23,600 nucleotides of DNA from Pezizomycotina sp. ARF18 (taxonomy: Eukaryota; Ascomycota), in contig AZLU01000381.1 in NCBI GenBank assembly GCA_002224055.1, positions 1 through 23,600 on the forward strand, read 5' to 3'. The notes under the pieces were generated by a model. That model made no database searches. It was given only the letters and a program-made list of their open reading frames with translations, and was not told the origin of the DNA. A program made the position numbers and the translations under genes. This document shows, in pieces, positions 9,410 to 21,602 of the stretch; positions within the stretch are counted from its first letter, which is position 1; every line of letters starts with the position of its first letter.

Positions 9410-10468
9410 GCACGCTCCTGGTCAAAGAGGGTATAAGATGCGTGTTGCTACGGTTCTCAACCTCGTTTGCTCAGCGATATCTATTTCGGAGCATGGAGCC
9501 ATTTGATATATCAGAAAATCTTTCGGATATCATCCTAAAGACCGAATAGCAAAGCTCTTGAAAGATGTTTTAGAATTCATCTGGTCATTGAATTTATGCT
9601 ATAGAGAGACTTAAGTATCATAAATCGTAATCCAGACCAGAGTTGCAATGTAAAATCATGTTAAAAAGATCACAAACAACTTAGGGGCCTATGAAACTCA
9701 ATATCTGCGTAGCAATAGAACAAGAACATCAACTTCGTCCCGACTAGTTAAAAACCGGCTGAGTCAGTAGTAAGCTTTACTACTAGTACTCTCCACTATA
9801 AAATTGATACCGAATAATAGAGATTTCTTCGACTACTAGGTTATATCAGCGAGGATATACCGACGAGTACTCGAGTTCAGAGCTCTTATGTTCATTATTA
9901 CCGAAGATTGTTTCCTATTCCGAGGTGTATCCCTAGATAGGTTTGACACAACGCCGACGCGAAGTTTTCAGATTCATACGAGGTAGGAGAGGGTTATAAT
10001 ATTGAGTTCTTTCTTTCTAGGCGATAGTAGTCCCTCATAACAGTTCACGATCTCCAGCTACTTAAGTATCTAATAAACCTGGTCGATAAAATTGATCACC
10101 ACTAGCACGAAATAGTCCCCTGATCCTGTAGGCCTGCGCCTGTCTTTTTCATTGATGTTAATGAGGGGCGAATAATAGATTTGAAAGCATACTAATTGAT
10201 CTCTCGGGGATAGTCTCTGAATTCTATTCAGGCAGAGAAAGTTCTTCACCTTGAAGCACTTTTTTCGCTCTGCCATTGGGACCACCTCGGTTTATTTGAT
10301 CAAATTGAGCATATACTTAACTATAAATTTTCTTTCTGCCCTTTTCTTTATTTAATAGATCTTTCGTTCTTCTCTTAACACCCCGTCCTAAAAAAAAAAA
10401 AAAAAAAAAAAAAAATCTTTAAACAATGTAAGCCGAGGTATAGTGTCTACGACTACCAAGTTAATATC
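9410..10468. other. AT-rich intergenic DNA with an A26 tract
   Basis: No gene is supported. A run of 26 A occupies 10390-10415, just downstream of a T/C-rich stretch. A minus-strand frame at 10070-10285 (71 codons) is basic and aromatic, but no family is recognised and it has no gene-like context. Confidence 0.5.
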
Positions 10469-12022
10469 TTAAAAACCATAATCTCCATCGCCTTCACCAC
10501 CTTCATCGAAATTGCCTTCCTCATCAACCGGCAGATAACCAGCCGGAAGCCCGTGCAGCAGGTTCCACGTGCGAACATTGTCAAGGAATTCTGCTTCTCT
10601 TTCATCGCCAGCCCCGTCATAACTCTCACACCGCGCATCTTCAACGCCCGGCAAAGACCCCGAGGAAGGCTGCACCTCGTCGACAGTCTGGGTACCGCCA
10701 GAAACTGCCGGCCCTGCAGTGGAGAAAGTCGAGGACGCTTCACGGGTGATCCCTCCTCGTCTTTATCTTTCTCTTTTTCTTCGTTGGGGTCTCGACGCTG
10801 CCCTTTTGTACCGCTTCACGATCCCTCTTCGAACCCCCTTGCTTATCGACCACGACTTCGAGCAAATCCTTGAACTAGCGCTGCACTGTTCGCTTGTTTC
10901 CGCCATACCGGCAGCACCTGACAGCTTCCATACGACACTATTCCAAGTCATTAGGATGGCGACGGTAAGGGGTATTTTGCGGGTCATAGGTCGACAAGCG
11001 TATCGGTTCTACGGGCTTCAACGCGCGACTAGCCTCAAAACATTAAACATTCTGAGAATACTGATGTTCTGGGGTCTCTGGAAGAAAGGTTCTTAGGGCA
11101 TCAAGTTCTCTAGCAGAACCAAGCCATGTTAATTTGATGTCAATAAAATCTGGCCCGGAATTGCCCGTCGGCATGAGAGAAAGCTTCCCTTTATCATATA
11201 GGCGATACATCGCTGTCTCCATGGCAATTCTATTGGTAATGGTGTGTATACCGTGCGCTCTGAAGTAATTTCTCTGATAAGCATATCCTGTTTCTCTTCC
11301 CCAGGAATATGGTTAAGAATTTCCAGGCCTCTAAGGATTTCTCGGAGTCACTCCCAAGAGCGCTAAATGCGAATAGACGGACAGTTTCTCGGATATCGCT
11401 GCCTGTATGGGCTTTCCCGTCATAGCGCAGACCTTTCTCTGCCTTTTGCGTCAGTTTTCGGCATATTTAGCATCTCTTTTCTCCGCTTTCGAGTCGATAG
11501 AAACCTTAGGAAGAGCCTCTTTGACGCCAAGCCACTTTATAAATTTATCTAATACGGCGGCTGGGCCGGCTGTTTCGGTACTGCGACGACTGTGTCCCCT
11601 TTTATTCGTACAATTTGTGGGACAGGAATCGGACTGCTATGTCTCGCCGCAAGCTTCGTCGACGTTTTCATGGCACGCGTTAGCTGCGTCTTCGGGGTAT
11701 CATCATCCCCATAGATGAGGGGACCTGGATTTCGGAGACCTGCCACTTTGCGGCGTACTTGTCCCCGAACCTATCCTGACGCCGCCCGCCCGCGGAGAGT
11801 TTTGAGAGGCTCGTACGATGCATTCGCCAGTAGCTTGAGCTCAATCGGGTCTAGCTCGGTGAAACGGTCTAGCAGGGCTGCATTTGTTGTGTATTGTAAC
11901 AACGCCTTCAATATGTTGCGCTCGAATGCAGTTAAAAAGGGTGCGTTTTCTACGTGGTCTATGCAACCGGTGAAGACGCACGCGGAGGTATCTTTACAAG
12001 GTTTGAAGCTATTGGAAGCCAT
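10469..12022 (-). pseudogene. Unrecognised protein gene relic with NLS-like and acidic C-terminus
   Basis: I do not recognise this family. A plausible start is ATG 12022-12020 with MASNSFKPCKDTSACVFTGC, then FLTAFERNILKALLQYTTN and ELDPIELKLLANASYEPLK. Further along the minus strand, in alternating frames, are LDKFIKWLGVKEALPKVSID, SDSEKSLEALEI-like and PGEEKQDMLIREITSERTVY. After that come LEASRALKPVEPIRLSTYDP, EVVVDKQGGSKRDREAVQKG, EEKEKDKDEEGSPVKRPRLS (a nuclear-localisation-like basic cluster) and a final acidic tail VDEEGNFDEGGEGDGDYGF before the stop at 10469. The order suggests one gene of roughly 500 codons, helix-rich N-terminally and charged at the end. Frames change repeatedly and stops lie between some pieces. 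It may be two neighbouring relics rather than one. The helix-rich opening and charged tail suggest a DNA- or RNA-associated protein, but this is only a guess. Confidence 0.45.
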
Positions 12023-13080
12023 TTATTTCGATAATCTATCTTTGACTATTGCACAGTAGGTGTTGATAGTTATCTACGAGTCTAGGTTTACAAACCTGTT
12101 CTCTTTTTTTTAAAGTATGTCTGTAATGGGGGCGCGAAGTAAGGTTTATGACGTTTATCTAATATTAAAAATACGTCTTTTGGTAGCGGATCACGTTGAG
12201 GTTTAAAATTCTAGGGTGAGAATACTCAAGTACTTGACTTTGATTTAGAAAATTGTCCGCCTCTTCCTAACTATTTAATAACCGCTATAGACATCAACAA
12301 TCTAGCCACACGCTTGAGCATACGCAAAAGGTATCGCGGATATATTAGGGGTTATATTTTATAGGTAAGTATATTCTTCGTATCCTATGTCGATTTCTCA
12401 TAAATATTTAAGCGCTTTAAAGTAGTGGAGAGGAAAAAAGTTTTTAAAAAGAAGAATTTGGAGAAATCGTTATATAAATAAAATGAACACTTTGCTACGA
12501 AGGACTCATAAGTTGAAGTGTTAATGAAATTAAATAAATAAAATAAAATAAAATAAAATAAAATAAAGTAAAGTAAATGAATAACTAGTAATCCACGTTA
12601 GCGTATCTACTCAGTAACCGCTATAATGCAAATAGTCGCGATGTTTTGTTTATGGCTAAAGCCGTACGTTTTAAGCCTGTAATAAAGAACTTCACTAAAT
12701 TTTCATTTTTTTTACTAGTATTATTATTATGATATATATTCAGTTGGTAGGTACTGCAAACTAAGCTGATTGGAACATGGTTTATCGATGGCTGCATTTG
12801 GCGCATGGATATGCATGATGAATGCGTAAGGTGACTGGCAAGGCTGAAGTCGTTCGTGAAGGGTATAATTATAAAAAGTTAGCTTCGAATTCCAGCCTCG
12901 TCGCTTTCTCTTTTACTTCAGCACCTTCCAGCATTCTAGCTGTATCACCGTAAATTTTTAAAAAAAAGTCAACTAACTTACCTGCGCCTTCTATCTCTCC
13001 AATGTTCCGTAAATAAAGCTCGATGGCTCCCATCAAGCTATGCTGCTATGACGAAAAGGTAGAATCTAACGTATCAGTAT
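12023..13080. other. Intergenic AT-rich DNA with a TAAAA microsatellite
   Basis: No gene is supported. A simple repeat of TAAA/TAAAA units, degenerating to TAAAG, runs from about 12531 to 12577. The region probably includes the promoter of the HET-type gene, but no convincing TATA or CCAAT arrangement was seen. Confidence 0.5.
12531..12577. repeat. TAAA/TAAAA microsatellite
   Basis: The tract starts with TAAATAAATA, continues as about five TAAAA units, and ends with TAAAG TAAAG TAAAT. Direct reading of the sequence supports it. Confidence 0.85.
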
Positions 13081-15300
13081 GTTAACATCTACGATGAATC
13101 GGTCCGGGGTACCTATATAGCCATTTCTCACATTTGGACGGATAACACGAGCTGGGTTCAAATCCCCGGCATCGCGGTCGAAGTGAAAGCGTCGCCTCAG
13201 AAAGCGAAATTTATAGAAACCAAGTTACCGGGCCTCGTGGGTGATAAACTCTTCTGGATGCACATACTTGCCGTAGATCAGCATGACAAGGCAGCGGTAG
13301 TGGGTATAGTCGGACATATCCCGGCGGTGTATAAGAATGCGGAGAAAACTATTGTCGTTCGAGAAGCAGTGGCTTTGCCCCGTGCTGCCTCAATATCAGT
13401 GTTAATGAATCCACGGAGGAGACACCGCTACACGAAAGTTTTGAAAAGCACCTAGCAGATGGCCAGCATGTCGTGGAATTTCATTCCGAGGGATTAGATG
13501 AAAAGTGGTTGACAAGGCTATGGCCGCTTCAGGAGATGATGCTCTCAACAACACTCCAATTTGAACATGTGAGAGTGTCGCCAGTGAAAGGGTTCCCACC
13601 ACAACTAGCAATAGCAGTTCAAACAGAGTAGGAGCTACAGGCCACCAGTTTATACGCCAAATAAACACTCATAAGCCTTATGGAGGGGATGGTTTCTACA
13701 GGGCAGGTTTTGGAAATGGAGGAATCGGGTGAAAGCTACAACGGAGCAAAAAATTGGATTCAACGCCTTAACTCTAAGATGGGGGAGTTCAACGCCGCTG
13801 TGTTTACTAGCGAGACTGTGTCATGCGTTGATTCAGAAGGGGAAAACATCCTATCGCCTTCGGGATGGGACGTTTCAAATAGCGCAGCTAATCGATAATT
13901 CTCGGGATAGTAAGCGGGTCGCGGGAAACTCACGAGATCTTATACTTGCCTTGTTTCCGAGCTGCGAATGGTATAAAGTCCCTGCATTGGCTAGGTGCCT
14001 TTCCTTCGGGAGCCTTTTCGCGGATGCTTTGAGCAATGGCGTCGAGAATACAAGAGTCAGGGTTGTAAAATCTACTCACGAATAACGGTTGGGACGCTAA
14101 ATCCCAAAGCAGACTTGCGTCGGGTTAAGGATCCCACAACGGATATGCCAACGCCGTCGTTGCTTGGTGATCTTTCTAGGCCAATCACTTCACCTTTCCC
14201 TAATAGTATCCAGTAATAAGAATTTTTGGACCGCGCGGAGGTTAAAAACGATCGATCTTTTGGTTGAAACGACTGTAGTGCAGATATCGGAGATCATTAG
14301 TGAAACAATCCACTTCACCAACCAAATTTCGAGCCCAAAAGGTTCTGCAGCTGCCGATTGGACATTCGGCTTTCTAAATTCAAACAGGAGGACGTAGTAT
14401 CCGCCTAAAGCACCTCATCAAGACCCGCTCGGGCTTCAAGCGAGAAGCCACGCGTCATACCCATACAATAGAAGATGTCATACTATTAGCTTTAGCAATA
14501 TTCGATGCTATAATGGGGCTCCACATTCTCTTCGACACCACCGTGTCATTACCGAAGGTACACGTTCCCATGTCTACCTTAATATATGGAGTCTTATCGT
14601 CTTGTCTTTTAGATGGCCATGACTCTGCGGAATTGGGATCTGCACTGTTACAGATATCCGCAACTTTACTCTGCGGATTCAGCATCGGAGCTTGGATTGG
14701 GTCGGAGACCACTTGAGCCATACGTCATGATACAAACTCAGGACCACAAAGCTAATCCACGGCAATCAAGCCTCGGAAGACCGCCAAGGATTATAGTCCT
14801 AGCACCAAAAGGTCTCTAGGTAGGTGCGGCAGATGAATTTTATGCATATCATAATCCGGGAAATCCTTACCTGTACATTATGAGTCCCGAGATGGCATGC
14901 AACCTAGGGTCATTGGCATCGTCCCGACGCGTACAAAAGGGATACGCCAGGCTACACAAGCTTCGTCCACAAAGGTTGCCCGGTCGCTTTACCTAACAAT
15001 TATAACGAAATTTACGCAGAAATGTTCGAAAAGTGGTATCAAGACTATTCCCTACTACGCAAAAGAGGCGAATTTAGACGTGTTAGGGGGAAGTTGATCG
15101 ATCTAAATGCTGATCAACTGAAGGGTCTAAGTGTCTTGGGTACATATCTGCTTTTCCCTGATGCACCTGGGTCGTTCCGTTTAAACATATTATTAACTAC
15201 TTTAAGACTTATTGTATTACTTATTATAATTGTTACATATAATTTTAAATTACTTCTTTTTATTTATTATTCAAAAGATTTGAATATTTATTTTTATTAA
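13081..15300 (+). pseudogene. Heterokaryon-incompatibility (HET-domain) protein relic
   Basis: HET-domain proteins trigger non-self recognition and cell death when incompatible fungal hyphae fuse. Signature blocks appear in the family order. VRGTYIAISHIWTDNTS contains the first block (TYIAISHIW, 13111-13137). FWMHILAVDQHD (13252-13287) is the FWIDxLCVxQ block, followed by a VYKNAEKTIVV-type strand. WLTRLWPLQEMML (13506 on) is the conserved RxWTLQE block. A NALTLRW-like segment, NSRDLILALFPSCE, and an FPSG/SLFAD segment near 13990-14030 are typical of the C-terminal half. Frames change near 13405, 13630, 13730, 13900, 14000 and later, so no intact protein can be read. The tail may extend through FEKWYQDYSLLRKRGEFRR (15025 on) to the stop at 15298-15300. 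The second block has Ala-Val where the usual motif has Cys-Val, and Met-His where it has Ile-Asp. The true N-terminus is uncertain and could begin slightly upstream. Confidence 0.82.
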
Positions 15301-17794
15301 TATCTACCTTCATATATATCACTCGGCACTAGTGATGGGGAAGAGAGTAGTCTGGAGATCCTCACAAGGAGGGGAAAGAGCACCTTGGTGAAGGCAAAAT
15401 AAATTCAGCTTGTAGACGTACCGCACGCTTGCACACTCAGGCAGGGGCAGAGCGAAAAAAATTAAATAAAATATAGTCATAGCGAACAAAAAATACTACG
15501 TAGGAAACAGACAAACAGAAAAGCCCACACGCGTAGACATCAACAATCAAGATCATAACTTCATTATTATTATAGCGAATTATCAAAACTAATCTATACC
15601 ATTTTCAATCACCGCAGAAATGCTTAACGTCTACTCTTAACCGCTCGAATAGCGACAAAGAAATGCCATTCCTTAAAAGACATTTGCTGACGAGGATTAT
15701 AAATAATACGGTGATATGATTGACGCGTCCATTCGCTTTCATTCAATAGTAGAGCAGATAAAACGAATGGTTATACTCAATCAGAAAGATGGCTATCCAC
15801 ATCTCTTAAAACTAGGTCTATTACCATCCACGTTTCATACTAAAGGCTTTGAATCCACATTTACCCTCATAAGCTAGTCCGTGAGATTGACTGATTGGAG
15901 GATACAGACGCTGCATCCCGGAAGGTGTATGGACATCTAGCCGAGCAGAGCAGCCAAGCATACTTTTAACCAGTGTCCAAGTAGCTCCCATAAGCGCTAG
16001 AAAAGGATGAATTTCAAATGAAGATATAGTCCACCGCGTCTACGCACGGTATAAAACATCAATTTGAAAGCGCAAGCTGATAGGTATCAGCCAATATATA
16101 CAAGTCCGATGCCTTTAGGATATGTCTCACAGGAGTAAACGGCATATAAACCAAAGGCGACATGAATCACAAATTATTATAGTCAGGCTGCACGCTCTAA
16201 CATAGAGAAGAGACGTTCCTCTTGTTCCCCCATTGAGATACCCAATCGAATATCTATTTCACTTACATTATCTCATAGCCCTACCAGAAGAGCTATAAAG
16301 CTTCCCAAGCAAATACAAAAGCTCACCAAGAATTTGTTCCGCGTTTGGTTATGAGGATAGTATCTACGTACTCCTGCTAATGTTAAATCCGTCAAACTAC
16401 TGTTGACGACTATATTTCCAGAATGTTTGCCGAGATATATAATGATTATAAGCTAATTTGACCAGTAAGGAACTATTGAAAGGATAGATCCCCTTTACGG
16501 GTCAATGGCTTATAACGCGACGATGAATTTGCAAAGTTAGGTAGAATCACAGCTATGAGTTGAGACTGCTACAAAACAACACCCTCACCGACCAAGTTTC
16601 ATGTTGAGAGCGAGAGGGTAAATATCTATAATTAAAGCGCCCGTAGTAGCATATTTTGTATATTATAACAAAACCAATGGCTGATGATAATACTCAATAA
16701 TGAGTCTCAACAAAGACGACGTGAACATCCAATAGCATAATTAAGGGTATGTAAGGCACGTTCCCAGAACCTACCAAACAGTGCCTTATTAGCTTTCACC
16801 CCGTAAGTATATTTTCATAGGCATCGCTTAATTCGGGGAGAAAGGTTTAAACAGTTTCCCATCCCGTAAGAATTTATCACACGCCGATTACCTCACTAAT
16901 GAACCAGTAAACTCATATAAGTCTACAGAAAGCCGGCTTCCATTATAGCACTAGTTCAAATGACGCGAAGCGCACCTCTAATACAAACATTCCTCATACC
17001 GTGTCACACATTCTCTCTAGGCAAAAGAAAACCACTATGCATAATTTAGGGGAGAATTAGAAAGGCATCCTCATCTCGAGATCCGCGTATATTACTTTCT
17101 TCGGCCGCTGGTCATGACACATTCGTATCACATGTAAATAGTGATGATTGGCAAATTCGGAAATCCAAAATTTTACAACCGACTTTGAGGACCGTAGGCC
17201 TATAAAACATGAGCCGCATTACATATCTAAGCAATTAAAGCACTTCGTTTGTAATTTTGAAGAGGACCGTATTTCATAAATTTCAATATGTGCAAGGAGT
17301 AAAGAAAATAAATCAACAAACTCGAGGAAATAACTGCCCGGGATGTTTAATTCCATATGCTTCTGGGTATTAATGCTCCAGCTTGCGTTCCATATTTACT
17401 TAACCGAGTAAACCAAAGCTAGTAAAGCATAATGCTTGCTAACCGATTCATTGTTCAGCATCTAGAAAAATTAGCAGTAGACATCATATGCCAAGATTGC
17501 CATGAAGAAGGGTTATATTGACCCACCCCCGTTGAGAAAAATAAGATAAATAAGCTCCAAGGTTTTCGATAATATTCCTACCTGGTATGACATAATGCCG
17601 TTCCATAAAAAAATATCCGCGGACTCAAGAATATCAAGATTCGAGCTCAATAGCACCATTACAAAAAGGTCTGGAGAGAAAAATACACGAAATTCGACCC
17701 ATGGTCGCGTAATCCGGCATACTAACCGTGTGAGCCCTATCTACCACCACAGAGGAAGACGCTAAACGCTACATAACCCAACCCAAATACAGTC

Positions 17795-17833
17795 CGGGAA
17801 AATGCAAATCGGGAAAATGCGAATCGGGGAAAC
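17795..17833. repeat. 15-bp direct tandem repeat, about 2.5 copies
   Basis: CGGGAAAATGCAAAT (17795-17809) is followed at once by CGGGAAAATGCGAAT (17810-17824) and then a partial copy CGGGGAAAC. One A/G difference separates the two full copies. Confidence 0.8.
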
Positions 17834-19416
17834 ACGTACAGTGAATAGTTTCGGGGTTAGGCAAGGGTTACTGCATTCTCGAGGTAGTCCCTCATCTTCA
17901 GATCAAAGGGAATTACTATAGTCAAAAGCGAATCTCACCCTACTTGATATAATATAGAATCCCTTGAGATAAGACAGAAGTAAAATCTCTTTCATATAAA
18001 AATAGAAGAAGCGGAGTTTCATGGCATTCACCGGGTTATAAGAATTCCGAAAAAAAAAAAAAAAAAAGTAGGCTTTGTTTTTCTCAAGCGAGATATCAGA
18101 AAGGCCGACAACAAATATGAGAAACCCGCATCGGGAATACGTAACCATGAAATATACAATACTCCCACTCCGCCTCTTGAGAAACCGGCCCTCGTAAAAA
18201 ATAAACGACTCAGTAGCGTTTCAAAAGATCGGTAGTTGCCGCAATATATACTCGTTTTGGAATAGGATTTTACAGAACATATCTCTCGAACAACGATGTC
18301 TTAATCAGGCTCACTCTCGGTGTCCGCATCCCAGAGAGCGAGATATCCCGCTCTTAACGCGACGCCATCAGCGACATAGCAGGCATAAAATCTTAGTGAA
18401 GATCTGGAAACCGTGCATCGAACGATAAACTGTTTAACTCGTGTGAATTCGAATATCACGTAGTTTGATAACAAGCAAATCTGTTCAAGATAATCGATAT
18501 AACTAGCCTTTACAATGCTTCAGGCAGAATCAGCTGTGAAGGAAGGATCAGCGTCATAGTTCTACAAATTCAGACCGGTGCAATGTTAAAGCAGACAGGC
18601 CCCTCAACCGAGCATCTAAAAAAGAAAAAAAAAAGTCAAATATTCTGGGGAGTTAGACAAAATGCATGATCACGTCCAACATATATTACAAGGCGAAACA
18701 GAAATAGTAACTTCGATATACATGAAAGAACTCCGTGTTCGCATATGGGGGACCTCGACGTTTACTTTCTTCATATTACTTCAAGTCTTTAAGAAATAGA
18801 GGCCTTACATAAAAGCCAAAACAAAACTCAAACATAGAACGAGTAAAACTTAGAATAAACGAGATTATTGATGATAAGTGAGAATAGTAATGAGTAGCTT
18901 CCGTCTTATACTATGTAAAGCTATTTAATTGCTTAGGAATAATATCGCAGAATACAACTAAGCCAAAGCAGCCGTGAATGCGGAGAGACGACCGTATATT
19001 TAGGACGAGTATAAACATGCAAATTAATCCCTCCGCGTAGCAGATCCTATTAAACCCTCAGATGTCGAAAAAGAAGATAAATTTAGACTATATAACTAGA
19101 AACGGCGAGAGCCATAGGATATATTTGTTTTGCAAATTGTGAAGAGAAGTCAAACATGGCCAGTCCAAGCACCGGCATCATACAACGGCAATAAACCTCA
19201 GACCTCAATGGTGAGGATGATACATTATACTTGACACGACTGCGGAGCAGAAGTCGATAGCAACCACATGCGAAGGAACCAAAAGAGTATTCCATATTTT
19301 CAAGAGATTCCTCGGAACCCTGTGGAGGAGCAAATATAGATAGCTGAAACAGCGTAGACCGGAGAAAAGACGAGATGTCAAATTATTTACTACATTGAGA
19401 TGATGAAGAGCAATGC

Positions 19417-19464
19417 GTAGGGTCTCCAGTCATAATTTGACCATGTAGGGTTTCCAATCATAAT
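19417..19464. repeat. Near-identical 20-bp direct repeat with 28-bp offset
   Basis: GTAGGGTCTCCAGTCATAAT (19417-19436) recurs as GTAGGGTTTCCAATCATAAT (19445-19464). The only differences are one C-to-T and one G-to-A change. Confidence 0.8.
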
Positions 19465-19723
19465 CCTACGATGCTATCCGCGGATTGAGGTATCCAGCGT
19501 ACTTTAGACAAACACGAACGAAAAGCCACCCCGTAGTTCCATAGAGTACCTACTTCCAGAAAGGACCTCCACTTCATATTCTTAACCACCCTCCCCCCTC
19601 GAGACAACGCGCGGAGCAGGACGAAAAACTAGGTACGGTATATTAAGCACACGCTGGCAAAATTAACAACTGGTACGATAAGATTCGCTACACAGACACG
19701 AAGACAAAAAAAAATTCAATCCG

Positions 19724-19739
19724 CACACACACACACACA
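19724..19739. repeat. (CA)8 microsatellite
   Basis: Eight uninterrupted CA dinucleotides are read directly from the sequence. Confidence 0.9.
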
Positions 19740-20362
19740 GTTACCCCGAATGTCCTATCTGCCTTACGCGATAAATACGCTCCCGAAACGAAAAAGCGAA
19801 CGTAAACGATATCACTAGACCAACCGCGATCGAGCAAATGGAACATATTATCTGTTGGTCCATCCGCGCTTAAGCTACCGCCGTCCCATACAGCATAATG
19901 AAAATAAAAACCAATAAGACGAGGTCGTAAAGATAGATCCCGCTACAGCGGAACCGACAGGGAAACCCGTAATTCATAGCACTCATGCGTACCAATGCCA
20001 AAGAGGGTAACGCTGCACGGTTTCTCGTGCTTCATACAGAAAGGGAAGTCCCGACGATAGGGACGAAGAGGATACACTAGCGATCAGAGAAAAATTGGAA
20101 AGAGGCATTTGATCCATACTCACTATTTGAAGGGTTAATAAAAGTTGATAATGAGACGACTGGCACCAATGCTTCATATTGATATTACCAAAGGACCTCA
20201 GAATCTACGAGAGGTATGATACTCGGTTAATCACTATCTTCCCTATCATATATGTCGTTAATATGAAGTAAGCTCTTATAGGAAAAAGAAGCTGAGCATA
20301 CAGCTAGCCAATCAAGACTTATATGTATTCCGAAGACCTTATACTCGTGGTTCAGTATCTAT

Positions 20363-20397
<35 letters not shown>

Positions 20398-21602
20398 ATT
20401 TGTTTCGTACCATTCGGAATACTCAGATGCAGAGAGAGGCAAGAAACCAATACGAGCTAGAACAGAAGTGTCACTTGATAAAAAACTGGAGTCCTTTCAT
20501 TTCTAATACGCTTTCCGACTACGAGAGCCATAATAATGACGATCTCCAACTCATCGAATAAAAAAGGCTTTCAAGCGCTCTGGAAGAATACGATACCAGT
20601 GCTTCAATATACTTGGAAATAGGTTAGTGTCATATTCACATGTTTATCCACTTTCGCAAGAGAAAATACCCCCACAGCATGTTATTGAGTGAGTAGTAAG
20701 ATGCAAGATGAAGCCATAGAGGCGGTAAAGACTTGATCGCTCAGGCCAAGGGAAGTAGTCCGGATATCTAACTTATAGGCGACGTGAAGACGTATTGATA
20801 GAACCCTTCCACCAGCTTCGTAGCCATTCAAACCTCTCGTTTGCTAAAACAGAGGGGTACTACAGCCAGCTAATTAATTCCTGAAAACGATTCAGGTTAT
20901 TGTCACGATAAGCGTTCGCCTTTAATGTTTATAATTGGAATGACAAATGATTACAGATCATTTCTGAAATGCTTTCAGAAACTGGCGAGAATTGATATAG
21001 CTAGAACAAAACACCCTTAGCTAGGAAGGAATGTCATACAATCCAATGAGTAGTTTATGCAGAAGTGCGGCGTCCCTTTTCATACGATTAAAGGTCGCTA
21101 GAGGGTTGAAGAAAAAATGTAGCTAGAAAAAACTGGATAAGAAAGGAATTCATCATATTTAACGATTCTCAAAGGCGAGAGAGAAATGGCGTGCGTCAAC
21201 CCGCGCGACCTTATGCCATCAAAAAACTTAGAAGATGGAGGCGCTCGATGCTACAGACCAAATATGAATGAAATGACTTCTTCCATATTCACGGCATTGC
21301 TCTATACCGGCGTAACCTTTGATAAGAGAACAGAAAAAGGTCTATTTATTACAAACTTCTACCAATGCTTATAACAAAAGCGCATTAAGGGTATGTGCAA
21401 ACGAAGTTAAAAAAAAAAAAAAGGAAGGAAAATAGTAGTTAAAGTATAATGTACAATTAAGAAAAACTTCTCCAATAAAACACCCAGTCACCGTAAAGTG
21501 TAGCAATCCCCTATCCAATCGTTTCGTACCGTGATTGCTTCTTCGTTGTGAAAAAAAGCACCTCCCCGGAAGGCGTCGGAGGTCCGCGTATATAATAAAC
21601 CG

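Larger units (their letters stand above)
15301..21602. other. Six-kilobase gene-poor tract with A-over-T strand skew
   Basis: No supported gene or known element is visible. Only a handful of frames over 60 codons occur (17903-18148, 19083-19295 and 19983-20177 on minus; 21186-21374 on plus), none recognisable. Hand counts in twelve scattered 60-base rows gave 283 A and 157 T on the plus strand, while G and C were similar in the rows I checked. Rows checked outside the tract had A and T about equal. The tract contains poly-A runs at 18050-18067, 20367-20394 and 21409-21422, a (CA)8 microsatellite and two short direct-repeat pairs. No long terminal repeats were found by eye. Confidence 0.6.

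Noticed and set aside
8676-9425. 249-codon minus-strand frame as an alternative gene model
   Set aside because: Only its short PPNEKYKKEGWENV part is family-like. The rest is the 5' leader of the NDUFB11-like gene and frame-shifted low-complexity Pro/His/Arg sequence.
10070-10285. 71-codon basic minus-strand frame
   Set aside because: No family, no promoter or intron signals, and no neighbouring gene that would give it context.
13155-13165. GGTTCAAATCC, a perfect tRNA/SINE B-box-like string
   Set aside because: It lies inside the well-supported HET coding frame between two signature blocks, has no A box or pairing acceptor stem at the right distance, and no poly-T terminator follows.
17795-17833. 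Short direct repeats as a CRISPR-like array
   Set aside because: Copies are contiguous without spacers, there are only two full units, and the genome is eukaryotic.
17903-20177. Minus-strand frames at 17903-18148, 19083-19295 and 19983-20177
   Set aside because: They are short, have no recognisable motif, and one spans an A18 tract read as poly-Phe. Their number is no more than expected by chance in DNA of this composition.
15301-21480. Possible LTR retrotransposon in the A-skewed tract
   Set aside because: I found no pair of long terminal repeats, no primer-binding site and no reverse transcriptase or integrase motif by eye. The skew alone is not enough.
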